From Bradysia coprophila (lineage: Eukaryota > Arthropoda > Insecta > Diptera > Sciaridae), in the NCBI RefSeq assembly GCF_014529535.1, contig NC_050736.1, forward strand, positions 1,054,001-1,118,000: 64,000 nt of DNA, written 5' to 3'. A program made the position numbers and the translations under genes. This document shows, in pieces, positions 50,231 through 60,489 of this stretch. The notes beneath the pieces were generated by a model that saw only the letters and a list, made by a program, of their open reading frames with translations, made no database searches and was not told where the DNA came from. The number at the start of each line of letters is the position of its first letter. Position 1 is the first letter of the stretch.

Positions 50231-51565
50231 ATTACAATTATGTAGTTATGAGTATATTAAGGAAAGTAAGCGGAAAGCGTATCTTCAACAGAGTGCGTTG
50301 GCATCTCTAAGCTATAACTGATTATGTTGTGAGTTAATATCTGTTTAGCTTGCGTAAATGTTCATACGATGCAAATGTAAAATTGGTACAGTACATCGGC
50401 TTCGCCTCGGACAATTTCCACATATATTTCAAAAAAAAAAAATCCATCTAGGCACGTGCTATACAATGGTTTCTTTTGTTGTAAAAATCGTCTAGTGTCA
50501 GAAATCGTTTACTTTGAATAGCTCCAATATTCATTTTGATATGCAAGAGGACACAGAACTAGCCGTTAATGAATGTGGTTGTTTTCGATAACAGGCTCAG
50601 TTTGAAAACAGCGAAAATGTCTCAATTTTGTCGAGGTATTTCTGTATCCAACAAAATATTCTAAGTTCAAAGTTGACTACCATTATCCTAAAATGTTTTA
50701 CCTGATTTCCCACACAGCGAAATGTACATCCGGTTAAATAAAATTTACGAAAGGTCCGTCCCATATTTTAGATTTTCCATCACTTTAAAATGTTTTTTTG
50801 ATCAAAAAAAGCCCCGAGAGTTCGCACGCAGTCATACCTACACTATAACTACTCTAGTATTTACGGTCGTAATTAAATTTTTTTGCGGGTGATAAATGGC
50901 TGTAGTTGTTTGATATTATAACAAGATTGATTTTCTAGAAAAAACGTGCATTTTAGAATCATACCGTGGATTTTTTTTTTGTTTAAATAGAACGATGCTT
51001 TGTGTTGGAACTGTCATAGTCAATTGTAGTAATTAGTGCTGTTCGAGTGAAATCATCGTTTTAAAATTAAACAACATGTGTTTGACTGATACATCGTTGT
51101 AAGTACGTAGCTAGCGTATGTACCATTTAGATCATGCAAAATCAGGACAAAAATGAATGCCTCCCACTGTACCTACAAAAGGTTCTTTATAGTAATTCTA
51201 CCGTTCAACCAATGCACTCCAAGCATGAGTGGTACTATGAATAGAGTACTACAGCTGTACAGTATATCAATCAATTTTGACACCGCATTTTTTTTACTTT
51301 CGCCGCGAGTCGTTCATACTATTTTTCATGTGTCGGGGCCGAAAATGAGGGAGTTTTGAGATTTTTCTATGGTTTTCGACCCCTTACATGAAAATTTTTT
51401 TGAGTATCTGTTTTGGACGATTGATTTTAGGCACTTTCGCATGTAGCCCTCACTTCGTTCGGGCTACAACTCGCGAAATTGCCTAAAAACAATCGTCCAA
51501 AACAGATACACAAATAACTATTTTTTTATACCAACATCGAAAGTTGATACTTACAACAAATTTTG

Positions 51566-52999
51566 TGTTGGTTTTTCTAATTCCGATTCTATTCGTATGA
51601 AAAACTTCCAAGTTTACAAGTGGAGTTATTTATTGAAAAACGATCTTTTCCAGACAATAATTTGATGAGAAGTGAGAAAAACTATTCAACCCAAAGCATA
51701 CTAAATCATAACGAAAGACTACTTGATTTATACAAGTATCTGAACACACAACTAAATTCAACACCCCCTCTTAATTGTATAAATTCAAGTATTCCATACA
51801 TCTCTTGAATGTCACCGAAAACTATTTACAGATCAGCTCTATCGTCTTTTACCGACTTCATCCAGTTTCCATCGTAATAACTTTCCGACCGTGTACTATT
51901 ACTTCCATAGTGGCATTCCGGTCGTGCATTTTCCGATCGTGTACCATGATTTCCATAGCGCCATTCCGATCGTGGATATTCCGATCTTTCACCAGATCGT
52001 TGATATTCCGACCCTACACCAGGTCGTTGATATTCCGACCCTACACCAGGTCGTTGATATTCCGATCGTCCATCATTGTCTTTAATGCGACAATCCGATC
52101 GTTTATGTCCAATTCTTCCACAGTTGTGACATCGATATTCGTTTGATTTTGTAATCATTGCAACGTTATTGTCGAACCGATTATACTTCCCATTTGCACC
52201 AAAACGCTTATCATTTTCATCGAGCAACCGTGACTTAACAAATTCCAAGCTTAGCGTTTCTGGTTGCATAGTTTCCAAAGCTGTGACTAATGCTTCATAT
52301 GATTTTGGAAGTGTCAGCAGCAGGTGACATATTATGTCTACTTCTTCCATTTTGGCTCCGATAGACTTTAGTTGCCGAACCGTTTTATCGAATTCTAAAA
52401 TGTGACCAGCGATGTTTCGACTATCATCGTACCTCATTGTTATCAATTTCTTTCTGAGCTGTAGCTGGCTGGCTATACTTTTACGTTCAAACATTGCTCG
52501 AAGTCCGTCGTACATATCTTTCGCCATTATTTTATCTTTAACGTGCTCCAGCTGGCTGTCAGCAATATGTTTGACCATAAGCGATTTGCATTTCTTCTCT
52601 TTCTTGGCATGTTTCGGTCCTTCAAGCATTGGTGCTTCGAAAATGATGTCATTCAAATCAAATTCCACGTATTCCATTAGTCCTTTTTCTTCCAGGATAA
52701 TGTCCATTCGATATTTCCAGTCATTGTAATTAGTTCCATCGAATCGAAAATAACTTTTAGCGTTTTCATCTGCCATTCTTGCGTATTCTGGGCCCATAAC
52801 CTGTTGGTTTTTCTAATTCCGATTCTATTCGTATGAAAAACTTCCAAGTTTACAAGTGGAGTTATTTATTGAAAAACGATCTTTTCCAGACAATAATTTG
52901 ATGAGAAGTGAGAAAAACTATTCAACCCAAAGCATACTAAATCATAACGAAAGACTACTTGATTTATACAAGTATCTGAACACACAACTAAATTCAACA
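51566..52999 (-). mobile_element. Gag-only Copia-type LTR retrotransposon, 1434 bp
   Basis: LTRs 51566-51763 and 52802-52999, 198 bp each, identical as read, starting TGTTGG and ending CAACA. Target duplication TTTTG at 51561-51565 and 53000-53004. Read on the minus strand, the LTR is followed at once by a primer-binding site GGTTATGGGCCCAG (Copia-type, initiator-tRNA-Met fragment), and the other LTR is preceded by a polypurine tract AAGAGGGGG. Between them is only a gag gene; no protease, integrase or RT. Identical LTRs imply a very recent insertion. Confidence 0.95.
51826..52776 (-). CDS. Copia-type Gag protein of the non-autonomous element
   Basis: 316 residues from the ATG at 52776; the earlier in-frame ATG at 52797 lies inside the primer-binding site. 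It opens ADENAKSYFRFDGTNYNDWK, the usual Copia/UBN2-type gag start, continues through the helical capsid part (LLLTLPKSYEALVTALE) and carries a zinc knuckle CHNCGRIGHKRSDC (CX2CX4HX4C). The C-terminus is a run of about 9-residue repeats (SEYQRPGVG). It would package the element's own RNA; enzymes must come from an autonomous relative elsewhere. The frame is intact, which suggests selection or very recent arrival. Confidence 0.92.
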   Translation of the reverse strand: MADENAKSYFRFDGTNYNDWKYRMDIILEEKGLMEYVEFDLNDIIFEAPMLEGPKHAKKEKKCKSLMVKHIADSQLEHVKDKIMAKDMYDGLRAMFERKSIASQLQLRKKLITMRYDDSRNIAGHILEFDKTVRQLKSIGAKMEEVDIICHLLLTLPKSYEALVTALETMQPETLSLEFVKSRLLDENDKRFGANGKYNRFDNNVAMITKSNEYRCHNCGRIGHKRSDCRIKDNDGRSEYQRPGVGSEYQRPGVGSEYQRSGERSEYPRSEWRYGNHGTRSENARPECHYGSNSTRSESYYDGNWMKSVKDDRADL

Positions 53000-53775
53000 T
53001 TTTGTCGACAACATTTGTAAACAAGGGGCGAAAGTTAATACTTTCTCCCCTCAAAATGCGGGATGCATTTTTTTACTTTCGCCCCGCATATTCGGGGCGA
53101 AAGTATCAACTTTCGATGTTGGTATAAAAAAAAATTGAAATGAAGCGTGCGCCAGTGCTCTTATTGAAATTAACATACGAAGTTGATTCTTTTTGTTGCT
53201 GAATGATTTGTTAGTTATTTGTTAATTTTTGTGTGTGTTATTGTTGTGATTGCTAAATAATTAAATTTTTGATATGCCAGGGGGCTGCCGCCTCCTGGAC
53301 CCCCCCAGTTTCTGGCTAAATGCCTCCATATTTCAACATTTTGTTCTGCTGTTTGCGATACGTATCAACTTTCGATGTTGGTATCAAAAAAAAATAGTAT
53401 GAACGACTCGGGGCAAAAGTAAAAAAATTCAACCGTGTGCGAGAGTTGATGCCCGCGCCGAAGGCATTCAATGTACTATTTCCGTTCCCTACAAACCAAA
53501 CCAAGTACTCAAAAAAGTTTTCATGCAGAGGGAAAAGATCGAGAGAAAATTTCCAAAATTAAGTTAAATTACTCTTCAGTTATTCCAGTTGTTCTGGAGT
53601 CTGCAGACCCTGAAAACCCGTGCTTCCACCAACGTAATAAACACCTACTAAACAAGCTATCCTTAGTCTGTTGAAGGAAGTGCGTGTAAGATCGAAGTCA
53701 TGTCACAAAAAACCACAAATACAAGGATCGAGCACAGAGTAAAAGTATTCTACTCAATATCTTTATGTATTACTG

Positions 53776-54703
53776 ACTATAACGTTACGGCAACTTTTCC
53801 AAAAGACGGCCGGAGTTCCGAATTATTTGGATGAGCTTGAAGTAGGGAAATGGAATTTGAACCAGGAACTAATTTTTCATGCACTAATTACGGCTATGAA
53901 CTTGCTGGAGCCATTATGGAGTCAGTCCTTGAAAATAGGACTTTAGATGATTCTGTGAAAGAAATGATTGAACGAGAGTGCGGACCGCACTTTCCAGGAA
54001 TTTCTTTGCAGAATTCCAGGGAAGATAAAATCTCGTCTTTCTGGTGTTTGTCTTAAAGCTGTACAAAACAGCAATTTACGATTCACATGTACAAACCACA
54101 CACCTCTTTATAAGGAGAGCGGTTCATTTTCGAAACGTTAAATAAGGACCTAATACACTGTATGAAAATGAGCTCAAATGAGCTACTAGATTATTCAGGT
54201 CCCTAGTCAAATCATCGCTCCCGCCTGGTCTGGTTAACTTTACTCTGTCGTGACACAACTGACAATGGCAGTTTTTCCAATAGTGGAATGTGGGGAGATA
54301 TTTTCCTGAACGAACTACATGCCGCTGGTGGTATCATCTTCACTATGACAGATTTAATAACGGTCAGGTCTGGTTAGATGCTTATAACGGACGAAGTGAA
54401 CAATTTCTCAAACAATCGTCTGTAAAGGAGCGTCTGGACACCAAATGATGTGAGCCCAATATTTTACAGCATGGGATGGGTTATTCAAAATAATATCAGT
54501 GTTGACAGACGCAGCGGCAATCAAGTAGTGTGGCATGATGGTGGGGCATAACATGGATGCCGATCGATGCTCGCTATATATCCTGAAACGGAAATAATCA
54601 TCGCTGCATCGGAAAATTTAGGAGAATGTGGTTTGGAAACTTTGATTTTAGAAGGTACCATAGCCGATCTATTTGCTAGCAATCAAACGACACAGTTAAT
54701 TTG
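53776..54703 (+). pseudogene. Decayed beta-lactamase-like copy B1
   Basis: Lacks the whole 5' part (signal peptide through SxxK). The flank reads GACTATAAC and then jumps into coding sequence TTACGGCAACTTTTCC; in B2 the two sides are about 530 bp apart, each preceded by TATAAC, a microhomology deletion. A second deletion removes the stretch after GGGAAATG (about 58 bp compared with B2). Foreign DNA is inserted near 53970-54050 and 54100-54245, the latter sharing sequence with 26695 and 36564. Frameshifts follow. The His-Asp-Gly motif codons (CATGATGGT) survive, as in B2. No functional product is possible. Confidence 0.9.
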
Positions 54704-55565
54704 ATTAGTTGAACGGGTTGTATTGCTGGCATGTTGCTTCATCAGTTGGTGTACCAGTTGGTCAACTCATACGATCACATTGATTATAAACATTGTAAAG
54801 GTCCTCTGCTGGAACCTGCTGGACCGAGTGGTAAAACAACTGAGATGAACTATGAGGTGCAAATTTGGCTGACATGTAAACGCCTATTTTTCATGGATTT
54901 TTATGGTCTCTGGCACTTTGTAACTAGCCTTTATTATAATAAGTCGTAGCTAAAAAGAATTTGAATGGCAAATAATACGAAAAGTCGATTCTGTTTAGCA
55001 TTTATTTTAATGAATACTCTAGTGAGTAAACAGAACGCTACATAAAGAACGAAAATTTTCGTCGAAATTTTTTATGTAGAAAAGTAATTATGTTAGTCGG
55101 GAGACGGTGTCTAATATAAATTATATTAATATAACATTTTTTGGTGTAGATCGAAGCTAAATGATCAATAACCGCACAAGAGACAGTTCTCATGGTATTA
55201 TGGTATAATCTTGTGGAACTCGGTAGTGAATACTATCTCGATGAACCAATTACATTACATGATTGTGCTATAAATTGAGATAAAAATCTGTTGCGCAGAT
55301 TATATCATTATGAATCTACTGACTGCTATAATAGACCTCAACTTACTTACTTTAAATACACTCTATGCCATAGATGGTTGGAAATATTCTTCGATCTCTT
55401 TTAAATGTAAGAAACTGGTTTAACGCAGAGTATCTTGACTATAAAATTTGCATATATATCCTTAATTGACTGCCAAGCAACCAAAACACAAAAATATAAG
55501 AACATTTCCATCTGAACGTTTCGGTGTGTAATGTGTCAACAGAAATTTTATACAATGTATTGATA

Positions 55566-56750
55566 ATGGCATCAGTTTCCATTGAATTCATTTTATTAGT
55601 GATATTACTTGTTCGTTGTGTACATTGTTCTGAAAATAAAGCTCTGAAAAGCGCGGAAAACTCAGACATAATTCCAAGAGCTCGGCAACTTGTAAATGAT
55701 TTCCTAAATAAAACAGAAAATGAGTTGGTGCCTGGTTTTGTCATCAGTGTATCTGTTAAAGGTGAACAGAAGTGGCTGGAAGCATTCGGAAAAGCTAATA
55801 TTGAGAATAACGTCACTATGACTGGTGATTCGGTGATGCAAATTGGTTCAATCACTAAGTCATTCATTGTTGGCTTAGCGTCTCGATTGATGCAAGAGAA
55901 TAAATTGGATTTCGATGTACCGATCAGAAAGTATCTCTCCGTAAATCAATTTCCCGATAAAACATGGAATGGAAGTGTTGTGAATATAACGTTACGGCAA
56001 CTTTTTCAAATGACGGCTGGAATTCCGACTAATTCGGACGACCTTGAAGTAGGGAAATGTCTTCGATGCACAAATCAACTTGAGCATTTGATATTTGTGC
56101 GAGACAAAGAATTGGAATTCGAGCCAGGTACCAACTTTTCATACTCTAATTACGGCTATGAACTTGCAGGTGCAGTTGTCGAGTCAGTCCTTGAAAATAA
56201 GACTTTAGATGTTGCTCTGAAAGAAATGATTGATAATGTCTTAAAGCTGAACAAAACAGCACTGGTCGATTCACATGTGATTACACCACACATCTCCTCT
56301 TTTTACAAAATTAACAATGGTAGTCTTTCCAACAGTGGAATGTGGGGAGAAATATTCATAAACGAACTACACGCCGCTGGTGGTATCATCTCCACTATGA
56401 CAGATTTAATAACATACGGTCAGATCTGGCTAGATGCTTATTATGGACGGAGTGAGCAATTCCTCAAACAATCCTCTGTTAGGAGCGCTTGGACCCCAAG
56501 TGGTTTGGGTGAGTTTTTTTATGGCTTGGGTTGGGTTACTCGAAATCGAAATGTGACCGGTGGCGAGAGGCCGAGCGGCAATCAAGTAATATGGCACAGT
56601 GGTATTACGTATGGGTGCCGATCGATACTCGCTATATATCCCGAAACGGAAATAATCGTCGCTGCATCGGCAAATTTAGGACAGTGTCGCGTTCAAACTT
56701 TCATTTTAGAAGGTACCATAGCCGATCTATTTGCTAGCAAGATATTTTAA
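55566..56750 (+). CDS. Secreted serine beta-lactamase-like hydrolase, copy A2
   Basis: Intronless, 394 residues, very close to A1 in coding sequence and in both flanks. Signal peptide MASVSIEFILLVILLVRCVH. Motifs S95-I-T-K98, Y193-S-N195 and H344-S-G346. After the HSG, Ile replaces the second Gly seen in A1. The region after SAWTPS (LGEFFYGLGWVTRNRNVTGG) differs from A1 and B2 and is next to the active site, so it may tune specificity. The start was set at 55566 by homology; an in-frame ATG 14 codons upstream lacks a signal peptide beginning. It shares the TATA promoter block at 55440 with A1. Confidence 0.9.
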   Translation: MASVSIEFILLVILLVRCVHCSENKALKSAENSDIIPRARQLVNDFLNKTENELVPGFVISVSVKGEQKWLEAFGKANIENNVTMTGDSVMQIGSITKSFIVGLASRLMQENKLDFDVPIRKYLSVNQFPDKTWNGSVVNITLRQLFQMTAGIPTNSDDLEVGKCLRCTNQLEHLIFVRDKELEFEPGTNFSYSNYGYELAGAVVESVLENKTLDVALKEMIDNVLKLNKTALVDSHVITPHISSFYKINNGSLSNSGMWGEIFINELHAAGGIISTMTDLITYGQIWLDAYYGRSEQFLKQSSVRSAWTPSGLGEFFYGLGWVTRNRNVTGGERPSGNQVIWHSGITYGCRSILAIYPETEIIVAASANLGQCRVQTFILEGTIADLFASKIF

Positions 56751-56818
56751 ATCACCATTCCTCAGAAGTGGACTTTTCCTTCCTAAAAGTAACTATGAAT
56801 ATTCGTCAGAATAAAATG

Positions 56819-56950
56819 AAATCTTTTACTTCATTTGTTTTAACATTTATTGTACTGAAAAGGTATCAGACAACGGTAACTGAAGAGCAGACTAATTATT
56901 TTGAAATCACTGCCGATAACAGGTGCTATTATCGTCCATGAAAAGTTGAT
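56819..56950 (+). repeat. Dispersed ~125-bp element 3' of copy A2
   Basis: AAATCTTTTACTTCATTTGT ... CACTGCCGATAACAGGTGCT; syntenic with 50070-50230. Confidence 0.7.
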
Positions 56951-57397
56951 TATAATTATATGTAGTTATATGTAGTATATTATATAGAACGAATTTTAGT
57001 GGCTATTAATTACCCTAGTACCATTATCTGACTGTACCAGAAATATAGAATCGTTTACTTTGAGTAGCTCCAATATTCATTTCGAATGCAAGAGAACACT
57101 AGACAGAGCTTACCTTTTGTGAATGTGGTCGTTGTCGGTAGGAGGTTCAGTTTGAAAACCCCATTCCAATGAGCATTTTATCGAGGTATTTCTGTATCTG
57201 TATCCAAAATATTATTCTAAGTTCACACTTGACTGTTATGCTTCTAAAATGTACAGCCAAAATAAATTAAATTTATGAAAGGTTGGACTCTCGCAGTCAT
57301 ACCTATAAGAGGCTACATCACGACTACATTATATTAGTATTTACGGTCATTTACGGTACCAACAATAAAAGGGGTACCTATCCTACATGTATTCAAA

Positions 57398-58930
57398 GTG
57401 AAGTATCTAGGCATTATCTTAGACTACAGGTTGCTATGGATCGATAACTTAGATGAAAGACTACAAAAAGCAACTATCGCCCTATGGCAATGTAGGAAAG
57501 TATATGGAAAATCATGGGCCCTATCTCCTAAAGTAATGTTTTGGATTTACACAACCGTAATCAGACCATCCCTAACGTACGCCTCCTTCCTCTGGAACCA
57601 TATTTGCAACAATCAACAGGTCTTAAAAAAACTCAACAAATTCCAAAGAATGGCATGTAGAGCCATAACAGGATCTTGGAAATCAACACCAACCGCAGCA
57701 CTAGAGGCAATTATCAACCTCACCCCGTTAAATATATACATCGAAACAGAAGCATTATGCACCTTAAGTAGAATAACTAGACAGCAGAGAATCAGAGAAA
57801 CTGAGCATTCTAAAATCTGGTTTGTAACTCTGATAATGGAGCCGTCATTAGCTATGCCGTCTGACAAGATAATAACCAAATACATTTTCGAAAGGAAGTT
57901 TAACATCAGGATCCCATCTAGGGAAGAATGGCAAGACGGTAGCCTAAAAATAGAGGGTAAGGTGATATACACAGATGGTTCTCTTATTAAGAAATCAGCA
58001 GGAGCGGGAGTGTACTGCAACGAACCTAAAACTGAAATATCCATCCCTTTGGGACAATACTCATCTATCTTCTTAGCAGAGGTAAGAGCTATAATAGAAA
58101 GTTGTCACTTCATCACTAATGATATGACAAACGAACAAAAAATAGCAATATGCACAGACAGCCAAAGCGCAGTAAAGGCCCTATCATCTCATCGTTTCAC
58201 ATCAGCTCTAACAGTAGAATGCTTACAAATCCTGAATAGTTTATCCACAACAAAATGCATCGATCTCATTTGGGTACCCGGCCACAGCAATATCGAGGGT
58301 AACGAAATCGCAGACAAACTTGCCAAAATAGGAGCAACAAACATATTGGTCGGCCCTGAACCAGTCAGCGGCACGCCACACTCGCATTCCAGAAATATCG
58401 TAAACACAATAAGAGCAAACAAGTTTAGAAGCCACTGGCTTACTATCCCCACTTGTCGTCAGGCAAAGAGCTGTATAAGGATCAGTATAAGAAACTCTAA
58501 ATTTCTACAGTGAACGACATCTCAAATGTCTCACTGTCATTTTTTTCAGAGAATGTCATTGTGAATTTGCAATGACACAATAAAATTCTCAGAAAAATTT
58601 GACAGTGAGACATTTGAGATGTCGTTCACTGTACTGAACGTCAGCCGAACGAGACTAAAAATATTTACTGGCGTAACCACGGGACACTTCGGTTTTAACA
58701 AGCACTTAACTACAATAGGAAAGAGAACTGATCCAAGCTGCGATCTGTGTGGCCATCACACGGATACAGCTGAGCACTTCCTCTGCGAATGTCCGGCTTT
58801 TATAACAAAAAGAAGGATTCACTTAGGTGGGTACACTATCAGGTATGACCTGATTAAAAACTTACATCCAAAGGACATCCTGAACTTCATTGCAAGTACA
58901 GGGAGGTTCGAACCAACAGTAAATGACTAA
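57398..58930 (+). pseudogene. LINE ORF2 fragment: RT thumb, RNase H, zinc motif, interrupted
   Basis: Open from 57398 to the MITE insertion after KFL (58507) and again downstream to TAA after TVND at 58930. Apart from the MITE and the 5' truncation the reading frame is clean, so the insertion is young. It cannot retrotranspose by itself. Confidence 0.9.
58508..58631. mobile_element. 124-bp mariner-type MITE inserted in the LINE
   Basis: TIRs CAGTGAACGACATCTCAAAT and mirror ATTTGAGATGTCGTTCACTG, extended to TGTCTCACTGTCA; TA duplicated on both sides (58506-58507, 58632-58633), as for Tc1/mariner targets. Half of the same MITE lies at 2323-2380. Confidence 0.95.
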
Positions 58931-59124
58931 CCCAACGTTACAGCTAGCACAATGGGCCCAAACGGTGGCCCCCGTGCGTGTTTTACTTAGTAAAACAGCT
59001 GCATTTAATAAAAAAAAAATTACGGTCATAATTAAATTTTTTGGGTGTTATATTGCTGAGGTTGTTTTTTTAAAAAAAAGTGCTTTTTAAAACCATACCG
59101 TGGAACAATAGTCAACTGTAGTAA

Positions 59125-59284
59125 TGAGCAATAAAAGTATAGTCTATGGGTATGGTCTAATATCAAAATTTGTATGGAGCGGAGGAATGTAATGAAAGTC
59201 ATTGAAAGGTGAGTTTTTTTATATGAAATCGCCATTTCCTCCGGTTTGTATGGACATACCATACCTGGTTTGTACATTCATTGG
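59125..59284. mobile_element. Small insertion in the A2 3' flank
   Basis: The sister flank reads GTAGTAATTAGTGCTG without a break near 51026; here the match stops at GTAGTAATGAG and resumes at TAATTAGTGCTG. The insert carries inverted TATGGGTATGGTCTAAT / ATGGACATACCATACC and AAATTTGTATGGAGCGGAGG / CCTCCGGTTTGTATGG segments. Confidence 0.6.
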
Positions 59285-60489
59285 TAATTAGTGCTGCTCG
59301 AGTAAAATCATCGTTTTAAAATTAAACAGCTTGTGTATGACTGATACACCGTTATAAAAACGTAGCCAGAGTATGTACAATGTACATACTAGTTGAATCA
59401 TGGAAAATAAGACACAAAAATTAATATCTCTCACTGTAAATACCTACAAAAGGTTCTTTTTAGCGAATCTGCCATTCAACCAATGGACTTCGTCAAGCAT
59501 GAGTGGTACTCTAAGTAGAATACTGAAACTGAACAGTGTATCAATCAAATTTTAACACTGTAAAGAAATGTGGAAAAAAAATTCTTTCAAAATAGTACGT
59601 TATTTGGCAGCTGTCACTGTTCACAGACAACTTTAACCGAACGATTCTTTACAACTGGTTTGTAAGTTTTTTATGCGACAGAATTATGGTAATCAAGCTC
59701 TATGCTCTAATGAGTAACCGACATCAAAGAAAAAATTAATTAAGTTAAAGTTAGTCGGGGCATGTTTTGTTTGCGACCAGAGCGGGATTTGCTGTAGATT
59801 TTGAATAGACGCAAAATTACTGATGATGCATTAAATCAAAAAATCTTTTCCGTTGCCTTCAATTCCTCTCTGATAAGAATGACCAAAAGCCAAAAAATAA
59901 GCAAAATGGAATAAACGTCTAGTCTTTGGACCACAATAAATTTATTCTCCACCTGAATTAAGTGTAAAACAAAATCTCATAAATATCTTTACAGATTTCA
60001 CAATCGTCAGGAGGAGTAGTTGGTGTTGTTACTGTTGGGACACAAAACAAAGTTAAATTACCCTTCCGCCATTCCAGTTGCTCCGGAGTCTAGAGCCCCT
60101 GAAAACCCGTGCTTCCACGTACGTAATAAACGCGTACTAAGCAAGCTGACCCTAATCTATTCAAAGAAGTGCGTGTAACATCGATTTATTCGCAGCTTTA
60201 TTGCTTATTTCGTCTTTTCTTTCAATAATTAATTAAATAGGAGAGGTCTGCAACGGGTTGGATTACTGGAAGGATGGACATTGCCCTTTGAGTACTAAAG
60301 TAATAACATTGGAGTAATGTCACAAATACAAGGGTCTACACAGAGTAAAACTATTCTACACAATCTCTTATCTATTCCTGACTATAACAAAATGATTGCA
60401 CAGCGACTATAACACAGACCCATAAAAATATTTCTCAGTTTGTATAACGAGTCCATTTCGCTTTAAACAGAAATTAAAATTCATTCAGA

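Larger units (their letters stand above)
51289..53429. mobile_element. Inverted-repeat DNA element interrupted by an LTR element
   Basis: Left end TTTTTTTTACTTTCGCCGCG-AGTCGTTCATACTATTTTT, right end AAAAAAATAGTATGAACGACTCGGGGCAAAAGTAAAAAAA (about 53390-53429). Internal parts also pair (ATACCAACATCGAAAGTTGA near 51530 and TCAACTTTCGATGTTGGTAT near 53110 and 53365). Without the LTR insertion it would be about 0.7 kb. Confidence 0.7.
57351..59019 (+). mobile_element. 5'-truncated non-LTR retrotransposon (I/R1-like) with 10-bp target duplication
   Basis: Flanked by TTACGGTCAT at 57341-57350 and 59020-59029 and ending in a poly-A run (59011-59019). The single-copy empty site is preserved in the sister flank at about 50860-50880 (TATTTACGGTCGTAATTAAA). 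It encodes the end of a reverse transcriptase (KYLGIILD, RPSLTYASFLWN, LNKFQRMACRAITGSWKSTP), an RNase H domain (YTDGS, AEVRAIIES, CTDSQSAVKAL, PGHSNIEGNEIADKLA; all D-E-D-H residues present) and a C-terminal zinc motif (CDLCGHHTDTAEHFLCECP). A MITE splits the coding sequence at 58508. Confidence 0.93.

Noticed and set aside
51891..52729. Plus-strand frames opposite the gag gene
   Set aside because: Antisense shadows of the gag coding sequence and its tandem repeats.
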